DNA of 27,027 nucleotides from SIG701 sp045123975 (lineage in GTDB: Bacteria > Bacillota > Clostridia > Oscillospirales > CAG-272), in contig JBGVKV010000015.1 in the NCBI GenBank assembly GCA_045123975.1, positions 1-27,027 of the forward strand, given 5' to 3'. Every line of letters begins with the position of its first letter. Position 1 is the first letter of the stretch. A program made the translations under genes and the position numbers. The notes under the pieces were generated by a model. It saw nothing but the letters and a program-made list of their open reading frames with translations. It made no database searches and had not been told where the DNA came from. Shown here piece after piece: positions 15,793 through 22,896 of this stretch.

Positions 15793-16160
15793 CACGGATC
15801 GGTTTCGCCGATCAGCGTGTGAAAGGCATCCCGCAAATAATCGCCGAAGGACCACTTCCGGTCCACAAACTCCCGATAGCCGGCTTCGCTTTTATCCTCA
15901 AAGGATCCTACCGGCACCGCATCGGGCGGAAAATAGTGATCGATGCCCAACGCATCCGAAAGGGCGACGTGCTCCCGCACAAAGGCCTGTACGGCGGCCT
16001 CCGCCATTTCCGGCGGATAGGCAGGCATCTTGTGATCGCTCCCCACTGCCACAAGGAAAAACACGGCACACAAAATGCCTCCCGCGATCAGCACACCCGG
16101 TGCCCCGGCTGTGCGCACCGGATCATTCACAGACAACGGCGTTTTTCTGCCCCAACGCAT
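15792..16160 (-). CDS. single-pass membrane protein next to M50 protease
   Basis: 122 residues, no family recognised. A basic N-terminus (MRWGRKTPLSVNDPVRT) is followed by one membrane helix at about residues 22-40 (GVLIAGGILCAVFFLVAVG) and an acidic soluble domain of about 80 residues, most likely outside. It starts at an ATG with GGAGG seven bases upstream, but that ribosome site is the 3' arm of a strong hairpin. The stop overlaps the start of the M50 protease gene. A role as regulator or substrate-presenting partner of the protease, like SpoIVFA for SpoIVFB, is inference only; no peptidase motif is seen in it. Confidence 0.7.
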   Translation of the reverse strand: MRWGRKTPLSVNDPVRTAGAPGVLIAGGILCAVFFLVAVGSDHKMPAYPPEMAEAAVQAFVREHVALSDALGIDHYFPPDAVPVGSFEDKSEAGYREFVDRKWSFGDYLRDAFHTLIGETDP

Positions 16161-16165
16161 AAAAA

Positions 16166-16210
16166 TCCCTCCGCATTGTTATTCCATATATTATATGGAG
16201 GCGGAGGGAT
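16166..16210 (-). promoter_or_regulatory. hairpin that ends the aminopeptidase transcript and covers the next ribosome site
   Basis: On the minus strand, 17 bases after the aminopeptidase stop, a perfect 10-bp stem (16201-16210 with 16166-16175, core CCCTCCGC/GCGGAGGG) encloses a second 7-bp inverted repeat CCATATA/TATATGG (16184-16198). The 3' arm is followed by TTTTT, a terminator shape, and itself contains the GGAGGG ribosome site of the next gene. A TATAAT lies inside the loop region at 16190-16195; transcripts begun from it would lack the 5' arm. No good -35 is seen for it. Confidence 0.6.
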
Positions 16211-16227
16211 ACTATGCCTTGTGAGGA

Positions 16228-17523
16228 TTATTCGATTACGTATTCTCCGTCACCCAGTACGGTGAGAGCGGAGGAGTAGAAACGACTCAGCGCGGTGATC
16301 AGATACTCCGTGTCCTTGGCGCCTGCCGTTTCGTAGGAGGAGTGCATAGCCAATTGCGCCAGACCGATGTCCACCGCGTTGAGGGACACCTGCGTGGTGG
16401 CGATGTTGCCCAAGGTAGAGCCGCCGGCCATATCGGAGCGGTTGACGAAATACTGTACCGGTACTCCCGCAGCTTCGCAAACGGATGCGAAGATGGCCTG
16501 GGATACGGCGTCGGTGGTGTACCGTTGGTTGGCGTTGTGCTTGATTACGATGCCCCCGTTCATCTTGGGACGGTGGTGCGCGTCCGCAAATTCGGGGTGA
16601 TTGGGATGGACGGCGTGGGCATTATCCGCGGACACCAGGAAGCTGTGGGAAACGGCAGGGATGTATTCCATCTCCAAGGCATCGGATACCCGTGCCAGTA
16701 CGTCGTACAGGAAGGTGGAGCCGGCACCCTGCTTGGTCTGGCTGCCCACTTCCTCGTTATCCAGAACGGCCAGTACGGGGATGGCATCCTTCACTTCCGC
16801 GGCAAGAAATGCTTCCAGGGAAGCGAACGCACACTGCAGATCGTCCAGACGGGGGGCGGAGATGAATTCCTCCTCAGCACCCCATACGGAGGCGGGAGTG
16901 CGGTTGTACAGATACAGATCGGAGGCGATGATGTCCTCTTCCTTCACGCCTGCGGCGTCCGCTACGATTTTCTTAAAGGAGCCCTTCACGGCGGTGGTGC
17001 CCATCAGGGGGAACATATCCACGTTGGCGTTATAACTCATATTATCGTTGGCGCCCCGCATCATGTGGATAGCCACGTTGGGAATAAGAAGCAGATCCCG
17101 ATCCACGCACACCGTGCGGGAGACGATCTTGCCCTCCTGCTTCGCCACCACGCGGCCGGCAACGGAGAGCGGCCGATCCAGCCAGGTGGAGCAGAGCATA
17201 CCGCCGTATCTTTCCGTGTTCAGCCGTACGTACATGCCGGCGCTTTCTCCCTCCGCATGCTCCTTGATCTTAAAGGTGGGGCTGTCGCTGTGGGAGGCGC
17301 AGATCATAAATCCGCGGGCCAGCGCGGAGGGGACGGTGAAGGCGATAACGGAGGACTGATTCCGCGTTACGTAGTATTTTCCACCCGGAAATACGGTCCA
17401 TGAGGTGCTCTCCGGCAAGGCGATATATCCGTTTTTCTCCAGACGGCGGGTGATTTCCTCCACGGCGTGGAAGCTGCTGGGGGAACGGCGCAGAAAATCG
17501 ATCAGCTTTTCATTTACATTCAT
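16228..17523 (-). CDS. M18-family (aspartyl-type) aminopeptidase
   Basis: Cytosolic di-zinc aminopeptidase removing N-terminal acidic or other residues from peptides. The 431-residue length is normal. Zinc-ligand regions are visible: ASHSDSPTFK with His78 and Asp80, the segment ISAPRLDDLQCAF, LAVLDNEEVGSQT with the catalytic and metal-binding Glu pair, and SADNAHAVHPNH, followed by RSDMAGGSTLGNIA. The start MNVNEKLIDFLRRSPSSFHAV fits M18 proteins; AGGAGA lies six bases upstream. It is a single-gene unit with its own promoter and a hairpin terminator. Members are called apeA or apeB in clostridia; I cannot choose between them. Confidence 0.94.
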   Translation of the reverse strand: MNVNEKLIDFLRRSPSSFHAVEEITRRLEKNGYIALPESTSWTVFPGGKYYVTRNQSSVIAFTVPSALARGFMICASHSDSPTFKIKEHAEGESAGMYVRLNTERYGGMLCSTWLDRPLSVAGRVVAKQEGKIVSRTVCVDRDLLLIPNVAIHMMRGANDNMSYNANVDMFPLMGTTAVKGSFKKIVADAAGVKEEDIIASDLYLYNRTPASVWGAEEEFISAPRLDDLQCAFASLEAFLAAEVKDAIPVLAVLDNEEVGSQTKQGAGSTFLYDVLARVSDALEMEYIPAVSHSFLVSADNAHAVHPNHPEFADAHHRPKMNGGIVIKHNANQRYTTDAVSQAIFASVCEAAGVPVQYFVNRSDMAGGSTLGNIATTQVSLNAVDIGLAQLAMHSSYETAGAKDTEYLITALSRFYSSALTVLGDGEYVIE

Positions 17524-17561
17524 AATAAATCTCCTGAATGGCAATGCAATATTCTGTATTG

Positions 17562-17590
17562 ATTGTACCGCACGCGGAGCGCTTTGTCAA
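17562..17590 (-). promoter_or_regulatory. promoter of the M18 aminopeptidase gene
   Basis: On the minus strand TTGACA (17585-17590), 17-base spacer, TACAAT (17562-17567), about 40 bases before the gene. It starts directly after the stop of the MecA-like gene, which has no visible terminator of its own, so read-through from that gene is likely. Confidence 0.85.
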
Positions 17591-17605
17591 GCGATGGGGA
17601 GAACA

Positions 17606-18166
17606 TCACACAAGCTCGGACAGAATGCCGGGCGCGTCCTCGCAGAAGCATCGGCCGTATTCCAGTATGTAGGGGATCTCCCGGGATTTGCACCTTCGGC
17701 CCTCGTATTCCGTCAGGACGGGGGCATCCTCGGACAAGATCAGAAAATATTCCTTTTTCCCCCGATCCGTGAAGGCCCGGGCGGTGCCGCTGAAATCTCC
17801 CCGCAGCCGGCGGCTTGCCATCAGAAGATGGGATAGGGAAGAGAATACGTAGGCGTACTCCTTGGGGACGGGCTCTCTTTTTGGCGGTGCCTGCGCCGGC
17901 TTCTCTCCCTCCTTTTTCCCTGTGCCCAATTTGGTGACAAACATCTCGCATCCTCCCGCTTTGCCGGGATACAGCTGGACGAATATCTTATCCTTTCCCG
18001 TGTCAAAGCCTGTCTGTGCCCGTGCATCGTCCAGAATGCACCGGAACGCCCGCCTGGTGGGACCGCTGTCGCTGTCCATCGTGTCGCAATCCAGATTGTA
18101 GTGGCGCATATCGTCGGCGGTGAGCATCACCTTCAGCTTGTTTTCGCTGATCACTATCAGTTCCAT
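17606..18166 (-). CDS. MecA-like adaptor protein
   Basis: 186 residues. The first about 70 residues resemble the N-terminal domain of MecA/YpbH (MELIVISENKLKVMLTADDM, then NLDCDTMDSDS), which in Bacillus binds substrates such as ComK for ClpC/ClpP. A variable charged linker (GKKEGEKPAQAPPKREPVPKE) leads to a C-terminal domain with the segment YAYVFSSLSHLLMASRRL and YILEYGRCFCED, matching the ClpC-binding end of the family in outline. The ATG at 18164-18166 was chosen on family grounds; an ATG eight codons upstream is preceded directly by AGGAG with no spacing. A TATAAT at 18224-18229 is the probable -10. It is divergent from the EamA transporter gene. Confidence 0.75.
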   Translation of the reverse strand: MELIVISENKLKVMLTADDMRHYNLDCDTMDSDSGPTRRAFRCILDDARAQTGFDTGKDKIFVQLYPGKAGGCEMFVTKLGTGKKEGEKPAQAPPKREPVPKEYAYVFSSLSHLLMASRRLRGDFSGTARAFTDRGKKEYFLILSEDAPVLTEYEGRRCKSREIPYILEYGRCFCEDAPGILSELV

Positions 18167-18223
18167 TGTATATATACCGCTGTGCGGCATCTCCTTTCCC
18201 TCGATTCTCAGAGGCTTACTATC

Positions 18224-18267
18224 ATTATAGTCTCACCCCGTCGGATTGGGTACCCCAAAACTTTTGG
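18224..18267 (-). promoter_or_regulatory. probable -10 of the MecA-like gene and adjacent palindrome
   Basis: The 284-base divergent region 18167-18450 contains TATAAT on the minus strand at 18224-18229 with no good -35, and a 13-base palindrome CCAAAACTTTTGG at 18255-18267 that would lie just upstream of it. The palindrome could be an operator; there is no other support. Confidence 0.4.
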
Positions 18268-18399
18268 TAAAACAGTGGAGAACCGACTGAGGCATCCTTT
18301 TTCTTCCGTTTTGCACACCGTTTTGCCCGTTTTTATTGAATAAATGGAGTATTTTATCTCCAAAAGAAAAAAGTACTTTTCTTTTGTTTCTTTTTATAG

Positions 18400-18405
18400 T
18401 ATAAT
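18400..18405 (+). promoter_or_regulatory. -10 element of the EamA transporter gene
   Basis: TATAAT at 18400-18405 in very T-rich sequence, about 45 bases before the gene. The -35 is poor (TTTTCT at suitable spacing). Confidence 0.5.
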
Positions 18406-18450
18406 GTTTTGCGTGTTTTCGTATCCAAAACAATCCGTACGAGGTTTTTT

Positions 18451-19365
18451 ATGACGAATCGATTCAAACAGTGGGGCTCGGCCTTGCTGCTTCTTCTGAC
18501 TGCCGTTATCTGGGGCGTTGCTTTTGTGGCACAGAGTGTGGGCGGCGACAGCGTAGGCGCCTTTACGTTTTTGGCCAGCCGTTCATTTATTGCGGGATTT
18601 GCTCTGTTGCCCGTGATTGCTTTCCGAAGCCGCCGATCCGCCGCAACGGAAGAGACACCTGCTTCCCGACGTACGCTTTGGCTGGGCGGTATTCTGTGCG
18701 GTACCGCGCTGATGATTGCCAGCGCGTTTCAGCAGATCGGTATAGGGGATCCCAATACCACTGTGGGAAAAGCCGGCTTTATCACCGCGCTGTACATCGT
18801 GATCGTTCCTCTGGCCGGACTTTTTTTGAAAAAGAAGATTCCGCTTACCGTGTGGCTTGGTGTGGCGTTGGCTACCTTCGGCATGTATCTGCTTTGCATC
18901 CGTGACGGATTCACCATCTCCTACGGAGACTTTTTGGTGCTGATCTGCGCCCTTTGCTTTTCCGTTCAGATACTTCTCGTTGATTATTTCTCTCCGAAGA
19001 CTGATGGTGTGAAGCTGGCCTGCCTGGAGTTTTTCACCTGCGGCGTTCTGTCCGCTGTGATGATGTTCATCATCGAAGCACCTACCTGGGCGTCTGTTCT
19101 CGATGCCTGGCTGCCGATTCTGTATGCGGGACTTTTCTCCAGCGCTATCGGTTATACCCTGCAAATCGTCGCCCAGAAGAACGTACCGCCTACCGCGGCC
19201 TCCCTTCTGATGAGCCTGGAATCCGTGTTTTCCGTTTTGGCGGGATGGGTGATTTTGAATCAGGCTATGACGGGCAGAGAACTGATCGGATGCGTGCTTG
19301 TTTTTGCGGCCGTGCTCCTGGCACAGATCCCCGTTTCCGCCTTCCGGAAATTACTGAAAAAATAA
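18451..19365 (+). CDS. DMT-superfamily (EamA) transporter
   Basis: 304-residue polytopic membrane protein with about ten helices forming two EamA repeats. The first helix reads ALLLLLTAVIWGVAFVAQSV, where the TAxxWG pattern is characteristic, and the middle of the protein has GKAGFITALYIVIVPLAGLF and NVPPTAASLLMSLESVFSVL, the second-repeat signature. Members export or import amino acids and metabolites; the substrate cannot be told. The ATG at 18451 has GAGG six bases upstream; an upstream in-frame ATG at 18409 lies next to the -10 and is too early. It is divergent from the MecA-like gene. No clear terminator follows before the tRNA-Leu promoter. Confidence 0.92.
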   Translation: MTNRFKQWGSALLLLLTAVIWGVAFVAQSVGGDSVGAFTFLASRSFIAGFALLPVIAFRSRRSAATEETPASRRTLWLGGILCGTALMIASAFQQIGIGDPNTTVGKAGFITALYIVIVPLAGLFLKKKIPLTVWLGVALATFGMYLLCIRDGFTISYGDFLVLICALCFSVQILLVDYFSPKTDGVKLACLEFFTCGVLSAVMMFIIEAPTWASVLDAWLPILYAGLFSSAIGYTLQIVAQKNVPPTAASLLMSLESVFSVLAGWVILNQAMTGRELIGCVLVFAAVLLAQIPVSAFRKLLKK

Positions 19366-19389
19366 TTTCAAAAAAATGAAAATAACCCC

Positions 19390-19418
19390 TTGACAATCCG
19401 GGTGCGCCGTGCTATAAT
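19390..19418 (+). promoter_or_regulatory. promoter of tRNA-Leu
   Basis: TTGACA (19390-19395), 17-base spacer, TATAAT (19413-19418): exact consensus. The tRNA begins 31 bases later. Confidence 0.9.
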
Positions 19419-19449
19419 GTACAAGCGCTTTAAGGAGCGCACCCAATAC

Positions 19450-19536
19450 GCGGGCATGGCGGAATTGGCAGACGCGCTAGATTCAGGTTCTAGTCGAAGC
19501 AATTCGGTGGAGGTTCAAGTCCTCTTGCCCGCACCA
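19450..19536 (+). tRNA. tRNA-Leu (anticodon CAG)
   Basis: 87-base class-II tRNA. Acceptor GCGGGCA pairs with TGCCCGC, discriminator A, encoded CCA. D-arm has GGCGGAATTGGCAGACGC, the anticodon stem CTAGA/TCTAG holds loop TTCAGGT giving CAG, a long variable arm follows, and the T-loop is TTCAAGT. Its last 20 bases before the final A are repeated 145 bases downstream. Confidence 0.97.
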
Positions 19537-19575
19537 AATCAAAAACACCATCCAAATGGATGGTGTTTTTGATTT
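19536..19575 (+). terminator. terminator of tRNA-Leu
   Basis: Perfect 18-bp stem (19536-19553 with 19558-19575) closed by an AAAT loop, with T-rich 3' arm GTTTTTGATTT. It starts at the last base of the tRNA and is A/T-symmetric, so it could work in both directions. Confidence 0.88.
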
Positions 19576-19581
19576 CTAAGG

Positions 19582-19680
19582 AGAGGACTTGAAGGCCGCG
19601 TGTTAGGAAAGCGTCCGGGGGACGGTTTCCCCGCGGCACCGCTCCGGCCCGCAGGCCGGGCAAGTCCTCTTGCCCGCACC
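19582..19680 (+). repeat. structured GC-rich inverted-repeat element copying the tRNA-Leu 3' end
   Basis: A 10-bp outer stem (AGAGGACTTG at 19582-19591 with CAAGTCCTCT at 19661-19670) encloses two arms: arm one CCGCG/CGCGG (596-600 with 632-636 of the 19 kb range) carrying a nested GGAAA-CGTCC/GGACG-TTTCC hairpin, and arm two CCGGCC/GGCCGG (19644-19659). The 3' 20 bases (19661-19680) equal tRNA-Leu 19516-19535, and 19582-19593 is the reverse complement of 19514-19525. It is GC-rich compared with flanking sequence. No coding content is credible. Confidence 0.7.
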
Positions 19681-19708
19681 TTGACATTTGTCTGGAAATC
19701 AATACAAT
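19681..19708 (+). promoter_or_regulatory. promoter of the small membrane protein gene
   Basis: TTGACA (19681-19686), 16-base spacer, TACAAT (19703-19708). The -35 begins at the base after the structured repeat ends. Confidence 0.72.
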
Positions 19709-19739
19709 ATTTATATACTGTCACTATAGGTGTAGGATT

Positions 19740-20288
19740 ATGTACAATTCCAAAGACCACAGAGAAGCGCTTACTCGCGCAGCCATTGGACGAAAACTAA
19801 AAAGGGATGCAACGGCCGGCCTCTGGGGGTTATTGCTTCTGATCCCTTTGACTATGCTGGTCATAGGGGCGATCTATTTTGAACTTACGGTGTTTTTCGG
19901 CAAGCGAGTGATTTTTTATGTTCTTGCGGCTGTGATGGCGGCGTTCTTTCTTGCAAAACTTGGGAGCATTATCTATGATAGTGTCCGCACCATCCTTGCA
20001 GTAAATGCGGGAGAGTTCAGCGTTAGCGAGGGTATATTCTGTCATTTGGAAATCCGGGAGCTGCCGTGGCGTCATAAAACCAGGAGTCATCGTTTTGATT
20101 ATATCTTTTCCTTTGCCAGCGGAAAGACCTATGTCGCAGGCAATATGGAGAATCCGCGAACCCGCCTGGAATATGCGGTGCAATTCTCCAAAGAGGGCGA
20201 AAAATTCTATCTTATCACGATGGACTACAACCCGGATAAAATTCTGTATATCTACCCCGGCGTCCTGTTCCGCTATGAGAATCGGTAA
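19740..20288 (+). CDS. small membrane protein of unknown function
   Basis: 182 residues, not recognised. Two neighbouring hydrophobic helices at about residues 28-48 (GLWGLLLLIPLTMLVIGAIY) and 57-78 (VIFYVLAAVMAAFFLAKLGS) follow a basic N-terminus, and a soluble domain of about 100 residues follows (VNAGEFSVSEGIFCHLEIRE ... FYLITMDYNPDKILYIYPG) with alternating beta-like segments. The ATG has a weak site (AGG nine bases upstream). It has its own promoter and terminator. Base composition is more AT-rich than the neighbouring genes. The layout of two helices and a beta-rich domain is common in uncharacterised Bacillota proteins; no function can be given. Confidence 0.72.
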   Translation: MYNSKDHREALTRAAIGRKLKRDATAGLWGLLLLIPLTMLVIGAIYFELTVFFGKRVIFYVLAAVMAAFFLAKLGSIIYDSVRTILAVNAGEFSVSEGIFCHLEIRELPWRHKTRSHRFDYIFSFASGKTYVAGNMENPRTRLEYAVQFSKEGEKFYLITMDYNPDKILYIYPGVLFRYENR

Positions 20289-20310
20289 GGGAAAGCCAGC
20301 GAACACCCAG

Positions 20311-20348
20311 AAAAGGATCACCGCAAGGTGGTCCTTTTTGCTTTTTTT
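20311..20348 (+). terminator. rho-independent terminator
   Basis: Stem AAAAGGATCACC/GGTGGTCCTTTT (one T-G pair) with loop GCAA, then TTGCTTTTTTT. It ends the small membrane protein transcript. The stretch 20349-20473 up to the next promoter contains no gene or structure that I recognise. Confidence 0.87.
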
Positions 20349-20473
20349 GATGCGCTTTCCCGTGTTTCATCAAGATGAAGTCAATTTCTTTGTGCCAAAT
20401 TGCCAACTCACGGCCAATTTTATCCGCCGATCCTGTCGTATCTTCCAAAATCCAGAAAATTTTCAAAAAGTAC

Positions 20474-20502
20474 TTTACAACTTTAGTGTGGTGAAGTATA
20501 AT
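20474..20502 (+). promoter_or_regulatory. promoter of the amino-acid ABC operon
   Basis: TTTACA (20474-20479), 17-base spacer, TATAAT (20497-20502). The leader before the first gene is about 46 bases, too short for a T-box or riboswitch. Confidence 0.82.
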
Positions 20503-20555
20503 AGGTGCATCCAAAACACATCGGCACCGCCGAACCCCCGAAAGGAAAGATAATC

Positions 20556-21344
20556 ATGAAAAAGTTTTTTGCAATCGTATTGGCCGCCCTGATGCTCCTG
20601 CCTTGCTTTGCAGGCTGCACCGAAACAGAAGAGAAGACCGTAGTGGTGGGCTACACCGTCTACGCGCCTATGAATTACTTTGATGACAATAACAAGCTCA
20701 TCGGATTTGATACGGAATTGGCCGAGGCCGTCTTTGGCAATCTGGGCTACAAGGTGATCTTCCAGGAAATCGACTGGAACCAGAAGTACACCGACCTCAA
20801 TTCCGGCGCCATTGATTGTGTGTGGAACGGATTCACCTGCAACACCGCCGATGATGACGGCATCCTCCGTGCCGAGAAGGTGGACTTCTCCTACAACTAC
20901 ATGGAGAACCGCCAGGTGATCGTAGTACGTGCGGATTCCGAAATCAAAACCGCCGCCGATCTTTCCGGTAAGCAGGGTGCTGCGGAGAGCGGTTCCGCCG
21001 GCGAGACTTATGGTAACTCCTTTGAGGGAGCTGTTATCAAGGGATTCAACTACCAGACCGATTGCCTCTTTGAGGTCAATGCAGGCACCGTTGATTTTGC
21101 TGTGCTGGACGCTCAGCTGGCAAGAAGCTACTGCGGCAAGGGTGACTATGCTAATCTGACCATCGTGGACGCGCTGTCCAGCGACGTGGAATTCTACGCC
21201 ATCGGCTTCAAGAAGGGAAGCGATCTGACCGCTCAGGTCAATGCCCAGCTGGTGAAGCTGGCTGAGGACGGCACCATCGCCGCCCTGGCTGAGAAATACG
21301 GCGTGGCCAACACCGCCATCACGGATTTCTCTTCTCAGAAGTAA
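20556..21344 (+). CDS. polar amino-acid ABC transporter substrate-binding lipoprotein
   Basis: 262-residue lipoprotein of the SBP_bac_3 family. The signal ends in a lipobox FAGC with Cys21 as lipid attachment site. The binding domain shows VVVGYTVYAPMNYFDDNNKL, IGFDTELAEAVFGNLGYKV and GAIDCVWNGFTCNTADD, the typical lobes of glutamine/cystine/arginine receptors, and LSGKQGAAESGSAGE. The acidic pocket residues do not allow the amino acid to be named. The ATG has AGGA nine bases upstream. First gene of SBP-permease-ATPase-regulator, and separated from the permease by a hairpin that may allow more receptor than permease. Confidence 0.94.
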   Translation: MKKFFAIVLAALMLLPCFAGCTETEEKTVVVGYTVYAPMNYFDDNNKLIGFDTELAEAVFGNLGYKVIFQEIDWNQKYTDLNSGAIDCVWNGFTCNTADDDGILRAEKVDFSYNYMENRQVIVVRADSEIKTAADLSGKQGAAESGSAGETYGNSFEGAVIKGFNYQTDCLFEVNAGTVDFAVLDAQLARSYCGKGDYANLTIVDALSSDVEFYAIGFKKGSDLTAQVNAQLVKLAEDGTIAALAEKYGVANTAITDFSSQK

Positions 21345-21359
21345 TACCGTATACATATC

Positions 21360-21391
21360 GCACAGGGCGGCAGAATCTGCTGCCCCTGTGC
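21360..21391 (+). promoter_or_regulatory. intercistronic hairpin after the binding-protein gene
   Basis: GCACAGG/CCTGTGC-type outer stem plus GGCAG/CTGCC inner stem with a two-base bulge and a six-base loop, starting 15 bases after the stop. There is no T-run, so it is likely an mRNA 3'-end stabiliser or partial attenuator, as in many ABC operons where the receptor is made in excess. Confidence 0.55.
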
Positions 21392-21428
21392 TGCGTTATC
21401 ACAGTTTGATTCAATGGGAGAGTCTGTT

Positions 21429-22124
21429 ATGTCCTTTTGGGAAGTTACTTTGTTTCTTTGGGATGGATTTCTCATCTCTTTGCTGATCTTCGCCGTCACA
21501 CTTTTGTGCGGCGTGCCGCTGGGTCTGCCCATCGCCTTTTGCTCTATGAGCAAAATCAAGCCGCTTAGAGCGGTTTCCAAGGTATTTGTGTGGATCATCC
21601 GCGGTGTGCCGCTGATGCTGCAGATCTTTATCATCTATTACGTGCCCGGATTGCTGTTCAACACCCCCATCTTCAGCCAGGTGGACCGCTATTTCTTTAT
21701 CAACTACGGCATTTCCGATGCGGGACGGATTACCGCCGTGCTCATTGCCTTCTCCATCAACTACGCCTGCTATTTTTCCGAGATCTACCGAGGCGGTATT
21801 GAGAGCATATCCCGCGGACAGTACGAGGCAGGTTACGTGCTGGGACTGACTAAGGGACAGATATTTCGGAACATCATCCTTAAGCAAGTGATCCAGCGCA
21901 TCGTTCCTCCCATGTCCAATGAGATCATCACACTCATCAAGGACACGGCCCTGGCGAACTGTATCATCGTGTGTGAAATCATCAAGCAGGCAAAGGAATT
22001 GGCTGCCACCAAGGCAATGGTGTGGCCGCTGTTCTACACCGGCGTGTTCTATTTGATCTTTGTAGGAATCCTGACCGTTATTTTGGGAAAAGTCGAAAAG
22101 AAACTCAGTTATTTCAGGAGTTGA
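21429..22124 (+). CDS. amino-acid ABC transporter permease
   Basis: 231-residue HisM/GlnP-type permease with about five membrane helices. The characteristic segment VFVWIIRGVPLMLQIFIIYY is near residues 53-72, and the ATPase-contacting EAA region reads EAGYVLGLTKGQIFRNIILK. It pairs as a homodimer with the ATPase encoded next. The ATG at 21429 has GGAG eight bases upstream; an ATG five codons earlier (21414) precedes that ribosome site and is rejected. Substrate not determined. Confidence 0.93.
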   Translation: MSFWEVTLFLWDGFLISLLIFAVTLLCGVPLGLPIAFCSMSKIKPLRAVSKVFVWIIRGVPLMLQIFIIYYVPGLLFNTPIFSQVDRYFFINYGISDAGRITAVLIAFSINYACYFSEIYRGGIESISRGQYEAGYVLGLTKGQIFRNIILKQVIQRIVPPMSNEIITLIKDTALANCIIVCEIIKQAKELAATKAMVWPLFYTGVFYLIFVGILTVILGKVEKKLSYFRS

Positions 22125-22125
22125 G

Positions 22126-22896
22126 ATGGAAGCGTTAAAGGTAATCGATATACAAAAGAATTTTGGGGGAACCCAGGTACTGAAGGGAATCAATTTCTCC
22201 CTGGAAAAGGGGCAGGTCTTGGCGATCATCGGCTCCTCCGGCAGCGGCAAGACCACGCTTTTGCGGTGTCTGAATTTTCTGGAGACGCCGGATAGCGGAT
22301 CTATCACTGTGGGAGATACGCTGCTGTATGACAGCGCCGATGCTGCCACCCTCAGCGATGAGGCAATCCGCCAGAATCGCCTCCGCTTTGGTTTGGTGTT
22401 TCAGAATTTCAATCTGTTTCCCCAGTACACGGCACTGGAAAACGTGACGCTGGCCCCCACGCTGTTGAAAAAAGGGACTCCTGCCCAGATCCGGGATCAG
22501 GCAGTCTCTCTTTTGGCGCGTGTGGGCTTGGGTGAGAAGATGGATAATTATCCCTATCAGCTCTCCGGCGGTCAGCAGCAGAGAATTGCCATCGCCCGCG
22601 CGCTGGCGCTGGAGCCGGAGGTTTTGTGCTTTGACGAGCCCACCAGCGCCTTGGATCCGGAATTGACCGGGGAGGTTCTGCGGGTAATCCGGGGACTGAA
22701 AAACGGAAATAATACTATGATTGTGGTCACGCATGAAATGGAATTTGCAAAAAGTGTGGCAGATGTGGTAATATATATGTCAGACGGTGTCATTGAGGAG
22801 ATGGGACCGCCGGAGCAGATATTCAATCATCCTCAAAGTCCCAAGACCCGTGCGTTTTTGTATGGCGCGGAGAATGAAGAGAGGAGGCTCACTTGA
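22126..22896 (+). CDS. amino-acid ABC transporter ATP-binding protein
   Basis: 256-residue GlnQ/HisP-type ATPase. Walker A GSSGSGKT at residues 36-43, Q-loop FQNFNLFPQYTALENV, signature LSGGQQQR at 145-152, Walker B LCFDEPTSALDPE at about 166-178, and H-loop VVTHEMEFAK. It begins one base after the permease stop with AGGAG five bases upstream inside the permease end. Its stop overlaps the regulator start as TGATG. Confidence 0.95.
   Translation: MEALKVIDIQKNFGGTQVLKGINFSLEKGQVLAIIGSSGSGKTTLLRCLNFLETPDSGSITVGDTLLYDSADAATLSDEAIRQNRLRFGLVFQNFNLFPQYTALENVTLAPTLLKKGTPAQIRDQAVSLLARVGLGEKMDNYPYQLSGGQQQRIAIARALALEPEVLCFDEPTSALDPELTGEVLRVIRGLKNGNNTMIVVTHEMEFAKSVADVVIYMSDGVIEEMGPPEQIFNHPQSPKTRAFLYGAENEERRLT

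Noticed and set aside
19490..19760. Two minus-strand frames across tRNA-Leu and the structured repeat.
   Set aside because: They arise from tRNA and hairpin sequence read in reverse and have no ribosome site; the repeated segment ARGL reflects the duplicated tRNA end.
20349..20555. Possible T-box or riboswitch ahead of the amino-acid ABC operon.
   Set aside because: The promoter at 20474-20502 leaves a leader of about 46 bases with no T-box sequence or terminator/antiterminator pair.
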